Notes: generated by a model not told the origin, from the sequence alone. 64,000 bases of DNA from Gerris lacustris (GCA_951217055.1 OX578282.1:12587877-12651876), one strand, 5' to 3'; counted from the stretch's first letter, positions 33,526 to 45,852 are shown. Numbers and translations: made by a program.

Positions 33526-34310
33526 AACTAGGCATCCCGTGGCTCTATCATTGAAGCGAGCGTATTGCAATAAAATACTGAATATTGAAATTTGTTAATC
33601 ATGATGAATGTCATAGTTGAAGATAAGTGGAAGAGGGTAGTGTGGAGTAGAGTGGGGGTACTCGGTACAAAGCTTTACTTCATAACAAACCTACACACAA
33701 AACGACTATAAGAATCTTAACCACCCGGAATAGCTTTTAAACTAATATTATATATGTATCACTTCATTACTCAAATACTACTGCTTGTATCAAGTTGAAA
33801 TTTTACATGCTTGTTTCAATTGTACTTTAGACGATGTACATGAAGTTTTATTAAGATCGTTACGTTAGAACGTAAGATATCGGTAAAAAGGTTGTTTTCT
33901 CTATTTTAAACGTTTAGGTCCGCTTTAATAGTTTTAGCGATCTTTATTCATTCATAGCAGTGTCGTTGTTGGTTTTACTGAAAAATGTTATTTGAAAAAA
34001 ATGTTCGTCTCATCGAGTAGGTGATGATAGAATTTTTTTCCGTCCTGAAATTCCAATTTTAAATTTGAAGCTCACGTTTACGCGAGCATTGCGCGCGAAC
34101 TCTTGGACGGATCACGCTGTCCAACGAACTTAGCCTGAGTATTAGTAAGATGATCATGTGTAACAAATTTCAACTAAATCGGTCAACTTTTACTCAAGTT
34201 ATCGTCACACGAGTAAACGTTACTGACAGACAGACAGACAGACAGACAAGATGCATATTTCGTTGAATGTAAGAAGGTCGCTTACGCTCGCTTCAATTAA
34301 ATGTAGCCAC
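33526..34310 (+). mobile_element. Repeat R8, near-complete copy with termini
   Basis: The left end ctaggcatcccgtggctcta plus tcattgaagcgagcgtatt equals the inverse of the right end at 61689-61734. The body contains catgcttgtttcaattgtac, agacgatgtacatgaag, ttagcgatctttatt, and the core cgaactcttggacggatcac (mutated), a gacagaca run, then gaatgtaagaaggtcgctta. About 785 bp with no transposase. Confidence 0.7.
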
Positions 34311-34759
34311 GAAACCCCAAAACTACTAACAATTGGAAAATACTGGACCAAGTAAATATGTACTTGCATATGAAAAAGTTTACTACTAGAGTTGAATCAG
34401 ACATATATTTTTAATTTTGGAGACATTAAACATTTCTAGTTCTAAAAATATATGTATTGAGTTTTTCTTCTTCTGCTTCAAAGACAACCATAAAATGTAT
34501 GGCTTAACAACAATAGCGGCATATTAGTCCGATATCATTGAGTTATAAAATATAAAATATTTTACTGGTAAAGGAATTCTCAGAAAAAAATCCTCAAGAA
34601 TTCTCGTTATAAAAATATTTGTTCTTCATTATTTTATATTGCGTGTTAAAAATAAAACAAAGATAAGGAAAAATTGTATTCTTTCTTAAGAGTTTTTTCT
34701 CCCTCTCTTAAAGATTTACTTAAGTTATCTATTGTTAGACGTTTATTAAATATTATAAT

Positions 34760-35035
34760 TTTGTTTCCGAGCTTACCGAAGGTAACGGAAGCTATGGGGT
34801 TGTTCTGAAGAACCAAATATTTTTAGGTTTCCGATTTAAAAAAAATCCGTTCCATAGGCATCAGGGAACATTTTTGGTTCCCTTTGAACTTTGAAACTTG
34901 AACCCTAAATAATTTCGGAACTATGTCGCTGATTGAGCTGAAACTCGCACCAATTATACCTTTCTATAAGCTAAATAAGTCCTCCATATTTCATCTAAAT
35001 AGCTGCCGCCATTTTGGAATTATTTGTTAAGGAAA
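34760..35035 (+). repeat. Dispersed repeat, ccgagcttaccgaaggtaac family
   Basis: tttccgagcttaccgaaggt, aatccgttccataggcatca and gggaacatttttggttccct mark the family; relatives are at 25570, 55395 and, inverted, 8880. Confidence 0.65.
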
Positions 35036-35872
35036 AGTTTAGAGACGCCTTGTGTCTGAATTTTTTGCTATGTTTATTTTTAAATAAAATTTTGTTCGAT
35101 TTCTGACTTCCTTTTTTTCAATATTGAGTATTCTTTTACACTTGATATTCTATTTCAAAGCCTTGCGATATAAAACTTGGATTTTGGTATATATTGGAGT
35201 TTTGTTTGAGCAAATATTGCTTAGAAACTATTTTTTTCAACTTCAAAGGTAGAGAGAGAGAAAAAAAAATGAAATTCGACTATGTGTATTTTACCTTTAG
35301 TCTTTGAGCCCCTGTATAAATAAAAATCCTGCCAAGATTGTATTTTAAAAATAAAATAAACAATGTGTATTTTTATGATTTAGTTATTTATTTTATTAAT
35401 ATCACATGCTTTTTTCTCTTGACTAGTGATAGTTACATTTTCGGTATGTTATTAAAAAAGTCCAGTCATGCACCATGACTTAATGAGCGAATTTTCAAAG
35501 AAATCTGCGTATTATTGGCTTATGATAATATAGGAAAATTTTGGTTTAGAATTTGCATGGGTGAAAAAAACAATTGGTACCCAGGGGTACGGGGTACAAA
35601 AGTCAAAATAGTATTTATCCTTCAAGATGCATGTCATTAGAAAGCTCTTTAAGAGTACTGTAATTGTTGTTATGTACACTTTTATCATATTTTCATATAA
35701 AAGGGGGGTAAAATGGGAAAAACACGTTTTTATGCTATTTTCGACCCTAAATCGTAAAAATTTGACCCCTAAATGAACTTCAAAAATTCTGGCCAATGAA
35801 CTCATCCTTTCTTTTGATATTATTGACATTTTAAAATTTGCATCCTAAGAGGAGATATCGTCTGGAGTGACA
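35036..35872. other. Intron, nothing recognised
   Basis: AT-rich with a 105-codon minus-strand frame (35512-35829) that shows no motif. No repeat partner seen. Confidence 0.45.
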
Positions 35873-35988
35873 CATATATACATACATATACATACATATA
35901 TACATACATATATACATTCATATATACATACATATATACATACATATATACATACATATATACATACATATATACATACATACATAAA
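35873..35988. repeat. Compound microsatellite, tatatacatacata
   Basis: acatacatatatacatacat-type units run for about 115 bp with period 10 to 12. Confidence 0.95.
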
Positions 35989-36414
35989 AAAAAGTGTTAA
36001 ATTTTAGGAATCGATTCAGAATGGTCTAAAACGGATTTCCATGGAAAACATTTTCAAAAATTCGCATTACAAAAATTTTGAAGCCATTGCAATAGCGTAA
36101 TTTTCTTTGAAAATTCGCTAAAAGAATAATTCTAAACTTTGGTAATTTCTAATTAAAATTTATATTTGGAAAAGTATATTTGATAATAAGATATCAAAAA
36201 ATGTCTGGAAGTCTTCGACTTTTGTATTCATATGCAATTTGTGTACATCTAATTTCACTACACTTGTTGTTGATTTCTTGTTCAGGCGATATTTCTGACT
36301 GAATATAAACTCTTGAAATAAACTAACTAGCCACTAGCCTATCTTGTAGAGCTTGAATTGACGCAGATAGGTTTTTACTTTATCATAATATTACGAAAAA
36401 GTATTGCGATGGCG

Positions 36415-36719
<305 letters not shown>

Positions 36720-37285
36720 TCTGTGAAGCCAGATGGATTCCAACTTATGATTTTAAAGAAAAACACCTTTTGATGAATGTATTTCATAAAGAATTTTGTG
36801 AATTTAAATCCAATTTAAAGGATTTTTAAATTTAAATTAAAGAAAAGCAATTGTCCCCCCCTGAAATAGTTTTACAATTAAATATAAAATAAGTATTGGA
36901 TAAAAATTTCATTCATAAAACTTTTGAATGCAATTAGGTCCAAAAACAAGGTTAGCCTCATCTTTTAATTTAAATCTTCCGACATAATATAATAAATCAG
37001 GAAAATGTAAGAATATAATGCACCCCAATTTGATGTAAACGTGAACTGTTAAATATAAACGCTACCTAATATTTAAGGGAGAGGTGTGTGAGATATGTCC
37101 TTCCTTTTTCCTTTTTTTTTTTTGCTATAACAGCTCTCTCTAAAAAGGGGATATATCTCTAACTCCTGCTATTGCTATAGTTTATTATTCCCATATCTTT
37201 CTTACCCACTAGACTTGTTTAAAACCTTTTTAATAAAATATGTATAAGTATTAATAATTTTTATAATTATAATTTTTGTTTTCAG

Positions 37286-37573
37286 GGAAAAATCGGAAAG
37301 ATCAGCTTCAATTGAATCTCAGAAGAGAGATTCTATCAAATCAGTTGAATCTAAGGAGCACGAATCTGTTGAGCATTCTGTCCACGAAGTCCTGGAAGAA
37401 TTGCCTATAGTCGAACCACCGCTTGAGATTACCCCAGGGAACAAAGGAAATAATGACACTGAGGAGGATGCTGGTGTTATAGAGGAGGTCATCGAACAAA
37501 AATCCTTTAACGATGCCGAGGTACAGACCGATTCACTGTTACCATCAAGGAACGGTTCTCGACAATCTCAAAG
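37286..37573 (+). CDS. Cep290: CEP290-like gene, internal acidic exon
   Basis: This is the largest exon in the window (288 nt). Acceptor tgttttcag at 37277-37285, donor caaag|gtaaat. After completing Arg it encodes 95 codons that are Ser/Glu-rich (EKSERSASIESQKRDSIKS ... VEEVIEQKSFNDAEVQTDSL). It is a charged linker, probably disordered, with a short AEVQTD motif. It follows a 12.5-kb intron full of transposon debris. Together with exon 24646-24797 it stands where vertebrate CEP290 has its long central coiled coil. Confidence 0.8.
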
Positions 37574-37707
37574 GTAAATGAAAATAAATAATATTGAATA
37601 AATTTACTGCCTCTGATAGTATAGAAAGTTAATTTTGACTATAGATTAACGGTTTTAACATGGCTTGAGGTCCAATGGTAAACATAAATGTTTATCCAAG
37701 AGTATAC

Positions 37708-37863
37708 AGTCTTGGCCTAACCGACCACCATCGTCCACCAGATGTCCTGTAACAACGCTAGTCTGCGCAAGTTAGGAGGTTCCGTTGATCAGCAGTAAGC
37801 TGGCCATACACGGTCGTTCCATTCCAGCCACTACACTCTAAATGGAATGACGCGGTGGAATAA
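37708..37863 (+). repeat. Dispersed repeat (acggtcgttc family), copy 1
   Basis: gtcttggcctaaccgaccac, aacgctagtctgcgcaagtt, cacggtcgttccattccagc and ctaaatggaatgacgcggtg recur at 39438-39600 with about one change in six bases. Confidence 0.75.
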
Positions 37864-38004
37864 CCCTTGGAAATATAATTAACTTGTATGAATACATAAT
37901 CTGTGAACGTTTCAGCTTTCTGGGTTGTCAGAAAGTTGGTTAAAAATTGAGTCCAAACTGTGTCTTACTTAAAGTACTGATCAGTATAATTGTAATTTTT
38001 CCAG

Positions 38005-38146
38005 ATCTTTAAGTGGTGAGAAATCGATTTCTCCAGTCATCAAAGAGGAAAGTGAAATCAGAGAGAAGTGCGATCAGCTAAGAACTGATTTAGAGAGCAT
38101 TAGAACTTCAACTGACGACGTACTTCAGCAAATGTCACAAAGCAGG
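38005..38146 (+). CDS. Cep290: CEP290-like gene, internal exon
   Basis: Acceptor tttttccag at 37996-38004, donor agcagg|gttagt. One base completes Arg, then 47 codons: SLSGEKSISPVIKEESEIRE and KCDQLRTDLESIRTSTDDVL, then QQMSQSR. Ser/Pro-containing linker returns to coiled coil. The donor GTTAGT is not the commonest form but extends well into the consensus. The exon corresponds by position to the sequence ahead of the LEIALRKIKENIRIIL block of the human protein. Confidence 0.85.
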
Positions 38147-38699
38147 GTTAGTTTGTAATGAGTAGCTAATTTTAAGATTATTCAGTTATTCTTAAATACT
38201 GCCTTTTTCTGATTTAATATATTTAAATACGTTATACTTTAATATATTTAGTGAGCCGTCAACAGCAATTACGTCAAAAATGGTCTTTAATAGACACAGT
38301 AAAATTTAACTTTTAAAGAACAGAATTTTAATTAATTTAACTTCTTTACTGTTATAAAAGAGAGAATCTTACTAAAAAATGAACAAGAGAATTGGTTCTT
38401 ATGACATAAGTAGCATAGTGTTATAATACAATTCATACTCGTATTTTGTAAAATCCTTATAGAAATAGTCTGAGGAAATGCGTGCTCTGGAGAGTTAAAT
38501 TTTATTAATAAATAAGAGCTTATTTGCTAAATTCAAGTTGACAATTGTAAATAAGACTAGTAGTAGTCTAGTACTTCCTACTAGAACGGGTAGGACAAAC
38601 CACTTGTTCGAACCTTGCAATTAGGCCATCACTTGGCCCTTTTTACGCAGTGGTGGAGAGTTCCAGCTACTTCACACATCATACATTTGTACATTGTAC

Positions 38700-39025
38700 C
38701 GCCGAAGCGAGTATGGTGTGGTCATTAGTAAGCTATATAAGCGTGCGTCAAAGCGTGGGGAAGAGTCCCCATTAAGGGTGTCCCTCGCCCTGCTCCGTCC
38801 TCGAACCATAGATACAAATTACATCATCATGACACGGATCGGACCAACATCAAAGAGTGGGGGAAGAGTCCCCATAAAGGGTGTCCCTCGCCTTGCACCG
38901 TCCGCGATTCATTGATGCAATTCAGAGTATCATGGCACGGGATCGAACCCACGACCTCGAGTTGCCTCGACTTAGTGATAGCTGAACGAGCGCCTTAAGA
39001 CGCTCAGTTACCCTGGCTCCCCAGT
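38700..39025 (-). mobile_element. SINE with Leu/Ser-type tRNA-like head
   Basis: The minus strand from 39023 reads gagccagggtaactgagcgt, cttaaggcgc (A-box region) and, about 45 bases later, gtcgtgggttcgatcccgtg (B box). Spacing fits a tRNA with a long variable arm. The body holds two copies of a unit visible on the + strand as gggaagagtccccattaagg, gtgtccctcgcc (38758 and 38865). The mismatched acceptor and the repeat body rule out a working tRNA. Confidence 0.65.
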
Positions 39026-39437
39026 TATTTATGTAACTAGGCAGCAAAATGGAATTTTACTGATGAGTGATTTGTTAGCCTCCAAGCCGGAGGCGAGGTC
39101 AGGCCATAAAAATTAACTGCGAATACACGAGGCAGAAATGTTTCTTGTTGCGTACAACATGTTATCTACTCACGCTACTTAGAACAGACACGCACTAGTA
39201 ATCACTGTACTTTTCCTGCCTAGGTAGGGAAATGTTTCCCTGGCTGTTTCAATTAGTTTCCATCCTGTTTGTATTATTTTAATGACAGCGAAACAGTACT
39301 TTTCAGCCTAAAAACAGTTAAGTAATGCTTAATTTTGCTACCGTGAGCAGATAAAGTAAATTTGACGTAATTATTAACAATTTCGGGAAAATTTGATTTA
39401 ATACACCTTATTTACTAATCCTGGTGCTACAACCCAT

Positions 39438-39600
39438 GGTCTTGGCCTAATCACCTTCGTACGCCAGTAGTCGACAACGCCAGTCTCCGTCACTTCGGAG
39501 GTTTTGCAGATCAGCCTTAAACTGACGATTCACGGTCGTTCTATTCTAGTCACTTCACCCTAAATGAAATGACGCGGTGGCATTTGGGAGAGTTGGAAAT
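39438..39600 (+). repeat. Dispersed repeat (acggtcgttc family), copy 2
   Basis: Matches 37708-37863 (cttggcctaatcaccttcgt, aacgccagtctccgtcac, cacggtcgttctattctagt, aaatgacgcggtgg). Same orientation, 1.7 kb away. Confidence 0.75.
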
Positions 39601-39748
39601 CCAGCCGAACTAAGGCTACTTCATCCATCGCAGTTGAAGATTGATGAGTCTCACAAATCTTTGAGTAGAGTAGCCAGCTTTAGAGTAGTTTAACCATTTT
39701 TTTTTCTGGAACGGCCCACTGATCCGTTTTCTTCTGGTGTCTGGTTCA

Positions 39749-39960
39749 TCACCTTCTTCATCTTCGGCACTCGTTGGTCTTGCGCCATCCAGGGGCTAAC
39801 TGTATCTTGAAAATGACCTTCATCTTCGGCACTCGTTGGTCTTTTATGCATTGCCCGACACACCTTAGACTATCCACTTTAATGATAATTGAAGTTCAGT
39901 TTCATAGCTCCACTAACCGTAAGCGCCATCCAGGGGCTAACTGTATTTTGAAAAGGACCT
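39749..39960. repeat. Scrambled tandem duplication
   Basis: Two words are each present twice: ttcatcttcggcactcgttg followed by gtctt (about 39758 and 39820), and gcgccatccaggggctaact (about 39783 and 39921). They show two overlapping duplications with different lengths. Confidence 0.8.
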
Positions 39961-40100
39961 TACTTTTTAATATATCCATTGTAATCCTATTGAATTTTTA
40001 TAGCGACGTAATTTATTTCTATAATATAATAAAAAATGCGTCTTGTTAATTTGCTATTGTTATATTTATATAAAACATTTTTTGTTGTTTGTTCTTTTAG

Positions 40101-40196
40101 GATGAATTGACAAAAGAAATACGTGACTTAATACAAAGCTTCGAACAAAAAATGGAAAAAGCTGACCAGTCTGAGAAAAACATTGAACTCATCACG
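40101..40196 (+). CDS. Cep290: CEP290-like gene, internal exon
   Basis: Acceptor gttcttttag at 40091-40100, donor atcacg|gtaagt; 32 codons, phase 0 at both ends. It encodes DELTKEIRDLIQSFEQKMEK and ADQSEKNIELIT, uninterrupted coiled coil. Its symmetrical phases mean it could be skipped without a frameshift. It matches the region of human CEP290 around KENIRIILETRATCKSLEEK in position and heptad pattern rather than in exact residues. Confidence 0.85.
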
Positions 40197-40621
40197 GTAA
40201 GTCCTTTTTAGAATTACAAATAAAAACGTGAAACTTTTACAAATTAAGTAAACCTCAAATTTATTTTATTCGAGTCTCTAGTATTCATTTATAAAATTAT
40301 AATAAATTAATAATTTATTTTCATAAAATGAAGTAATATTTTGTTGCTGGATTAAACTCGACGAATAAACTGGATTAGTTTTATTTAGGAATTATTGTTT
40401 TTCAACCATTTGTTTCGATTAAAATTGTTCAAAAACTTAATGTAATAAGTTTACTCGTAGTTTTATATTGAGGTGAAAACGAAACCTGTCGATGAAATAA
40501 TTAAAAACATGAATCGTGATTTAAGAAATTCATGGTGTTTCAATAATAGTTAATCAACGTTTTAGAGCATATAAAACTAGAAAAATAAATTCGAAAATCT
40601 TCAATAACATTTTTTTGAAAA

Positions 40622-42052
40622 AGTGTGTAATAAAGCCCCTTTACTGTCAGCTTCTAATGATGATTTTAATTTAATATCTCGAAAACTATAAGTGATGAAA
40701 TTTGGTAAAGATAATAATATATTTGTCACATTTTATCACATTAAATTAAATTAATTAAAAAAACTTATCTAGAAATGTCTCTAAGCAGCACAAAGGGTTA
40801 ATTTACCTCTTACTTTTTTGACAGTAGTTTTTGAATGTTTTTATTGAAAATAATGATAAATCAAGATATTTTAAGAAAAAAAGGTAATCTTAATAAACTT
40901 CCATAAAACGCACCGTTCAACTCGATTTTAATCTAATATTTATTTATTTATTTATTATTTTTAACGAGCCCCAAGACGGCAAACCCACTGGTTGGGCGCT
41001 CGGTACAAATAAAACAATTTATGGATTACAAAAAAGTAACAATAGTAATACTATAATTAAAGCTACATATTCAGTACTATAATAATAATTAATTTAATAA
41101 AAACAAAAACTTTACTGTATTATAAAATCACATTTATCCTTTAAAATGCCACCATGGCCGAGGAAGGTGACTCAATATTAAGATCATTAAAATTAATATA
41201 TGAGCAGCAACACTTGGAAATTCTCTCCTGGGATACTACATTCTTCCTGCAATCCTAAATAGAGGAATGTATCACAAATTTTTAGCCACCCAATAATTTG
41301 ATTTTTTGGATAATATTCCCATAGCCAGCCTTTGGTACATGCAAGATGGCGTCCCTCCTCACTTTAGTGGACAGTGTTTGCAGTGGCTTGCCACAAATTT
41401 ACCTCATTGCTGGATAGGTCGTGGAAATGATGCTCCACTAAATTGGCCTCCACGCTTGCCTGATCTGAATCTCATGGATTTTACTGTTTGGGTTCAAATG
41501 AAAGAATTGGTTTTTGCACAACCTATTAATACTATTGATGAATTGCTTCATCGTATTCAGGAAGCCTTCACACAAATTTTCGATGAAGAAAAGCAATAGA
41601 ATGTTATTTTCACCTAGAAAGAGGTTACGGATGTGTATAAAGGCAAATGGTGAACATTTTGAAGAATAATTGTGATTTTTAAAACAAGGTATTTTGTTAT
41701 TGTTGAATTAAATTTTTTAATTGATTATTTTAAATTCGAGTTTAATCAAAAATGGTGAATTTTATCGAAGTTTATAAAGAATACCTTTTTTCACCCTAAA
41801 ATATCTTGATTAATCATAATTTTCGATAAAAACAATTAAAACTTTACTGACAATAAAGTTTGAGGTAAATTAAACCTTCGCACTGCCCGCTAGAGACACC
41901 TCTGGATTAATTTTGTTGAATTATTTTAATTTCATGTGATAAAATATGACAAGTTGACAAGATATTATTTATACCAAATTTTATCACTTATGGTTTCCGA
42001 GATATTTAATTAAACCATTTTTAGAAGCTGACAGTTAAGTGTCTAATAACAT
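40622..42052 (+). mobile_element. Mariner-like transposon with about 300-bp TIRs
   Basis: The left flank (ttactgtcagcttctaatga, atatctcgaaaactataagt, atgataaatcaagatatttt) is the inverse of the right flank (aaaatatcttgattaatcat, acttatggtttccgagatat, tagaagctgacagttaagt). The two arms frame about 0.8 kb with a decayed transposase. Such long TIRs are unusual for classical mariners (about 30 bp) and set this element apart. Confidence 0.8.
41225..41640 (+). pseudogene. Decayed mariner-type transposase, C-terminal part
   Basis: Frame from 41306 reads LWYMQDGVPPHFSGQCLQWL, RWIGRG-like CWIGRGNDAPLNWPPRLPDL and NLMDFTVW. Family hallmarks are QDG-x-PPHF (second catalytic Asp), WPPRSPDL and L-DFF-W (third Asp region); here the latter reads MDFTVW. 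The part upstream of 41300 is broken by stops. Only about 100 codons are open, so it is inactive. Confidence 0.8.
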
Positions 42053-42055
42053 ATT

Positions 42056-43344
42056 AAGGGAGATAATTAAGAGGAGCGTCTTAATTTTTCTTTTTTTGTA
42101 TGCTCTCAAACGTTGATTAATTACTACAGAAACTCCATGTATATAAATATAATATTTTCATATCTTGGGAAATGTTCAATTCTAGGAGAAATCGGATTGC
42201 TATAGTTAGGTAAAATTTAAATTATCAGTTCAGGAAGTCATAGACTACATAAATGGGAAAAATTGGGCGAGATTGGTTAATTTTGTCAGAGAGGCTATGC
42301 TGTATAGAAGAGAATTTTATAACTAATTTATAGAAATCAATCGATTTATTTTATTTACTTTCGTTATTTAAGTTCCTTTCTGCCGTGCAGTCGTTCGAAG
42401 TGACTGATGACACTTCCAAAAATTCGTCCCCTCATACTTTTTACCTGTTTTTCTAAGATGGCTTAAGCTCTAGGTTCCTTAAGCCGACCAGCCTGACTAG
42501 GGTAATGGTCAATAGTAGAAACAGCATAATACATCCTACTTAATAAAAATTGACTACTATTTGAATATACGACTATTATTAACAAATCATATACCACTAT
42601 ATTATGTGATTCCTTAAACTCTATTAGAGTTCTGTAAACTTTATACGAACTAGATTATTATTTTTCAATATACTTGTATATTCTTTTCATTAATTTCAAA
42701 AAATATTGTAAACGAATGTGAAGAGGAAATCGTTAATTGCGGTTTGAGGGTAACTGGAGGATTAGGCGATACCCTAGGATCCGATGGTTCTGTAATCCAG
42801 ACCAAGCCCTAGCTAAAGATTTACAGTCAAGTAGAAAAGGAGACAGCAGTTAAAGTTGAGACCGCAGGGCTGGTTTATGGCTTGCTTTGGTTATTCTGGC
42901 CCAGTATTTCCCTTTGGCACCAGCCTTTGCTAATTGCCTTGCTAACACACCGACATTTTGAAACAGATAATTTATAACTGTTTTCACCTGTTTCAACTTT
43001 AAGTTCAACTTTGGACTTTCAGAACTTTCAGAAGTTCTAGATTTTTATTTCTTAAATATTCTATTCGTCCTATATTATAGTATTTATGGTTTCCGGTATT
43101 AATTATTATAATAATTCCAATTTACTTAATCTACCGAATTTATATTTCGTTTGATTCGTAATGATTAAATAATATTTATCCATCAGTATTTGAGGTTGAA
43201 GAAGCATACATTTTCCATCTATCATTGACGTGTTGGAAATTATACAAATATAATTTCCAAAACATATTTGTTGGTCTTCTTCAAACTAACTTGAAAAAAA
43301 ATCAATTAAATCATGAATTAAAACTGTTTGAATTTTGTTCTCAG
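42056..43344. other. Intron, nothing recognised
   Basis: No repeat partner, hairpin or exon seen between the mariner-like element and exon 43345-43515. Confidence 0.5.
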
Positions 43345-43515
43345 GCCCAAGAAACGAAAATTATCCAGTATGAAGCTGAAATAAATGTTTTGAAGGTCAG
43401 TCTTCATGAGAAAGATTTGGACTTGTCTTCCAAGGACGTAATTTTAACCGATTTAAGAAAACAGCTGACCATTCCAAAAGTTGTAGCTGATGATACTCAA
43501 GTTCTAGCTTTAAAG
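43345..43515 (+). CDS. Cep290: CEP290-like gene, internal exon
   Basis: Acceptor ttgttctcag at 43335-43344, donor ttaaag|gtgaac; 57 codons, phase 0 both sides. It encodes AQETKIIQYEAEINVLKVSL, HEKDLDLSSKDVILTDLRKQ and LTIPK. The block HEKDLDLSSKDVILTDLRKQL aligns with human KEKESALRLAEQNILSRDKVINELRLRLP. The open frame extends upstream of the acceptor by chance. The following 9.5-kb intron carries the LTR retrotransposon. Confidence 0.88.
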
Positions 43516-43570
43516 GTGAACTTAAATTAAATTCATTTTTGTTTCGCAATACGTAATAATTAGCGTACTT

Positions 43571-43740
43571 GTTTAGATTGTTATTCCCCTATGTTTTTTT
43601 AAGAATATTAATGGGTATAATTATTTATACCTTTGTCTAAATAACTTTTAAGACAAAGGGATGTTTCATCCGACGAAATTAGGGACAAAGGAATATCACA
43701 CTTCTGTTTGGGAGAGCAGTCTAAAGAAGACCATTCCATA
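43571..43740 (-). mobile_element. TIR element, ttagattgttactccc family, inverted copy
   Basis: gtttagattgttattcccct ... aagggatgtttcatccgacg, gacaaaggaatatcacactt ... cagtctaaagaaga is the reverse of 16037-16186. It sits just downstream of the exon ending 43515. Confidence 0.8.
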
Positions 43741-43782
43741 AACCTTCATTAGATTGTTGCTCCCTTTTTTGTGACAGAAGTC

Positions 43783-43787
<5 letters not shown>

Positions 43788-43835
<48 letters not shown>
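43788..43835. repeat. TA microsatellite, left segment
   Basis: About 24 TA units directly abutting the 5' LTR. It continues, as seen from the flanks, at 47372-47396 and 48278-48457. Confidence 0.95.
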
Positions 43836-43837
<2 letters not shown>

Positions 43838-44146
43838 TGTGGGATTGAGGACAGACAGGAAATAGATAATGAAGAAGACAGAGGCGTGGATGAGGAATTG
43901 GTGAGAAGAGCGTTAGATTCCCTAATGGAAGAAGGCGGGAGAATTTGAGGAAGGTTATAGACTGTTATATAGAACGAGCTTTGTAGTTGTATGTTGTATC
44001 TTGTATGTTGTTGTGTTGTATGGCGGCGAGTATAATTGTTGTGTTAAAGCGTAGATGAATTAGACGAAGAAGTTGTGTGTTTGTTTTAATAAACGTATTT
44101 CGTATTTCGTATATTTATCTTTGAGTTTCAACCCCAATATCCCACA
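43838..44146 (+). repeat. 5' LTR
   Basis: Starts tgtgggattgagg and ends caatatcccaca, giving an 8-bp inverted terminal repeat tgtgggat/atcccaca. 309 bp. A 14-bp tgtatcttgtatgttg-type duplication near 43990 is absent from the 3' LTR. Confidence 0.9.
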
Positions 44147-44151
44147 AATCT

Positions 44152-44169
44152 TGGGGGTCTGACCGGGAT
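44152..44169 (+). promoter_or_regulatory. Primer binding site, tRNA-Pro-like
   Basis: tgggggtctgaccgggat starts five bases after the LTR. It resembles the tRNA-Pro primer site of retroelements (tgggggctcgtccgggat) at about 14 of 18 positions. The tRNA assignment is tentative. Confidence 0.55.
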
Positions 44170-44297
44170 TGGGTTATTGGAGCTTGAAGAGATATCGCGA
44201 CGCGAGTTCGTTCGTGATCGTGATCACGTGTTGATTGACTTATTGTGTTTGGTGACTTTTTTTTGTAGGTGATAGACATTTTATTTTTGCTTGTAAG

Positions 44298-45235
44298 ATG
44301 AGTTCGAGAAGGAAAAGGGTTCAAGAAGACGAATTTATGATGAATAAAGAGAAGGAGTTGTTAGAGCGTGAGATCGCGTTGCTTAAAAGAGAGAAGGAGT
44401 TATTGCAGGTAAGCCAAGCCACACCATCGTTCAAGGATTTTATCGATACTCTTGTACCATTTACCGGTGATGACAACTATTCTATTAGAAAATTTATTAA
44501 CATTTTTTTAAGAGACCAAGGATCTGATGAAGTGGAGCCCATTGAAACAATTGGTTTTTGATAAGAAACTTCTTAAGGGCACCGCAGCATTGTATTTACG
44601 TGGTGAAAACGGTTTGAATTCGTGGCCATTATTGCGTGATTCGTTGCTTAAGGAATTTGACAAGCCATTTTTATCCAGTGATTTACATAGAAAACTTGCT
44701 ATGACGAAAAAACACGACGGCGAAAATTACCGCTAATATTTGTTGAGGCTCAAGGAGATTTCGGCTCTCGGCGATGTTGATGATTTATCATTAATCGATT
44801 ATGTGATAAGAGGTATTAAAGACGATGAACACCACAAAACCATTTTGTATGGTGCTACAAACTTGGACGAGTTTAAATTAAAGCTTGATGTGTATTCCAA
44901 AATAAAAAATAATAATAATAATACCCATTACAAATATAGGACAACGAACTAATGTTAAATTTAGTGGTGAGACTCAATCAACGGGATCGTATGATAAGAG
45001 AAATCGTTGTTTTAACTGTGGTTCTATGGGTCACATATCTACTAACTGCCAGCATAAAGGAAAAGGAGCAAAATGTTTCTCTTTCGGGATGTTCGGACAT
45101 ATTTCGTCTCAATGCGAACGAGGACATCAATCAGATAGGTCTCCCAATCAGTGGCGAAACCGTTCTACAAATGTAGTGGCGACATCACGAGGACCATCGT
45201 CGAATGAAAACTATCAGAGAAATGTTGAAGATTAG
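44298..45235 (+). pseudogene. gag, frameshifted
   Basis: Starts MSSRRKRVQEDEF with a charged helical region, then capsid-like sequence (PSFKDFIDTLVPFTGDDNY, ALYLRGENGLNSWPLLRDSL). The nucleocapsid has one complete zinc knuckle CFNCGSMGHISTNC and a second with the second Cys replaced by Phe (CFSFGMFGHISSQC). Three frames are used (breaks near 44530 and 44950) and a TAA lies at 44734-44736. It ends at TAG 45233, and the same frame then continues into the protease. Confidence 0.8.
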
Positions 45236-45852
45236 CAGCAGAAGCAGGTAACTATTGTAGATTCACATAATAATGAACTAACTTATGAAGAGCTGAAACA
45301 TGAAAATTATTATTACAAACAGTGTGCAAATATTAATCGCCTCCCTGTAAAGATAGAGAATGATCAGTTCATTGCATTAATAGATACTGGAAGTGAAGTC
45401 AACTTAATTACTGAGTCAGGTTTTAAAAATTTGAACATACCTGTTAAGAAGATCGGCAACAATATCAAGTTACGTGGGTTGGGTGGAAATGTCTTTGAAG
45501 TTCTGAGTATTGTGGATCTCAACATTCAAATTCAAGGGAATATCTATAATTCTCCTTTTAGCATTGTTAAAGATGGGCTATTTGGTGATTGCAGTATCCT
45601 AATAGGAAATGATCTGTTATCAAAATGTGAACTTATTATCCGAGGCAACCTTATTACAGTTAATAAGATAGACAATTCACATGATACTGTAGACTGTGAT
45701 ATTTTTAAAATTGATGTGAACCCTGATATTTTAGATCTAGAAGTTGGTAAAGCTGAATATTATGAAATTATTAAAACTATGAATGAAAACTACAAGTCAA
45801 TTCCTACTAAGAAGACATCGGTTAAGTGTACCATATCTCTTACTGATAACGA
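45236..45852 (+). CDS. Retroviral-type aspartic protease region of pol
   Basis: In frame with gag beyond the TAG. The frame contains FIALIDTGSEVNLITESGF (DTGS active site at 45383) and SILIGNDLLSKCELII (the IIGNDLL-like second motif), then SVKCTISLTDN, the usual lead-in to a gypsy reverse transcriptase. At this point the expected RT does not follow. The catalytic DTGS and flap order are intact. Confidence 0.8.
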
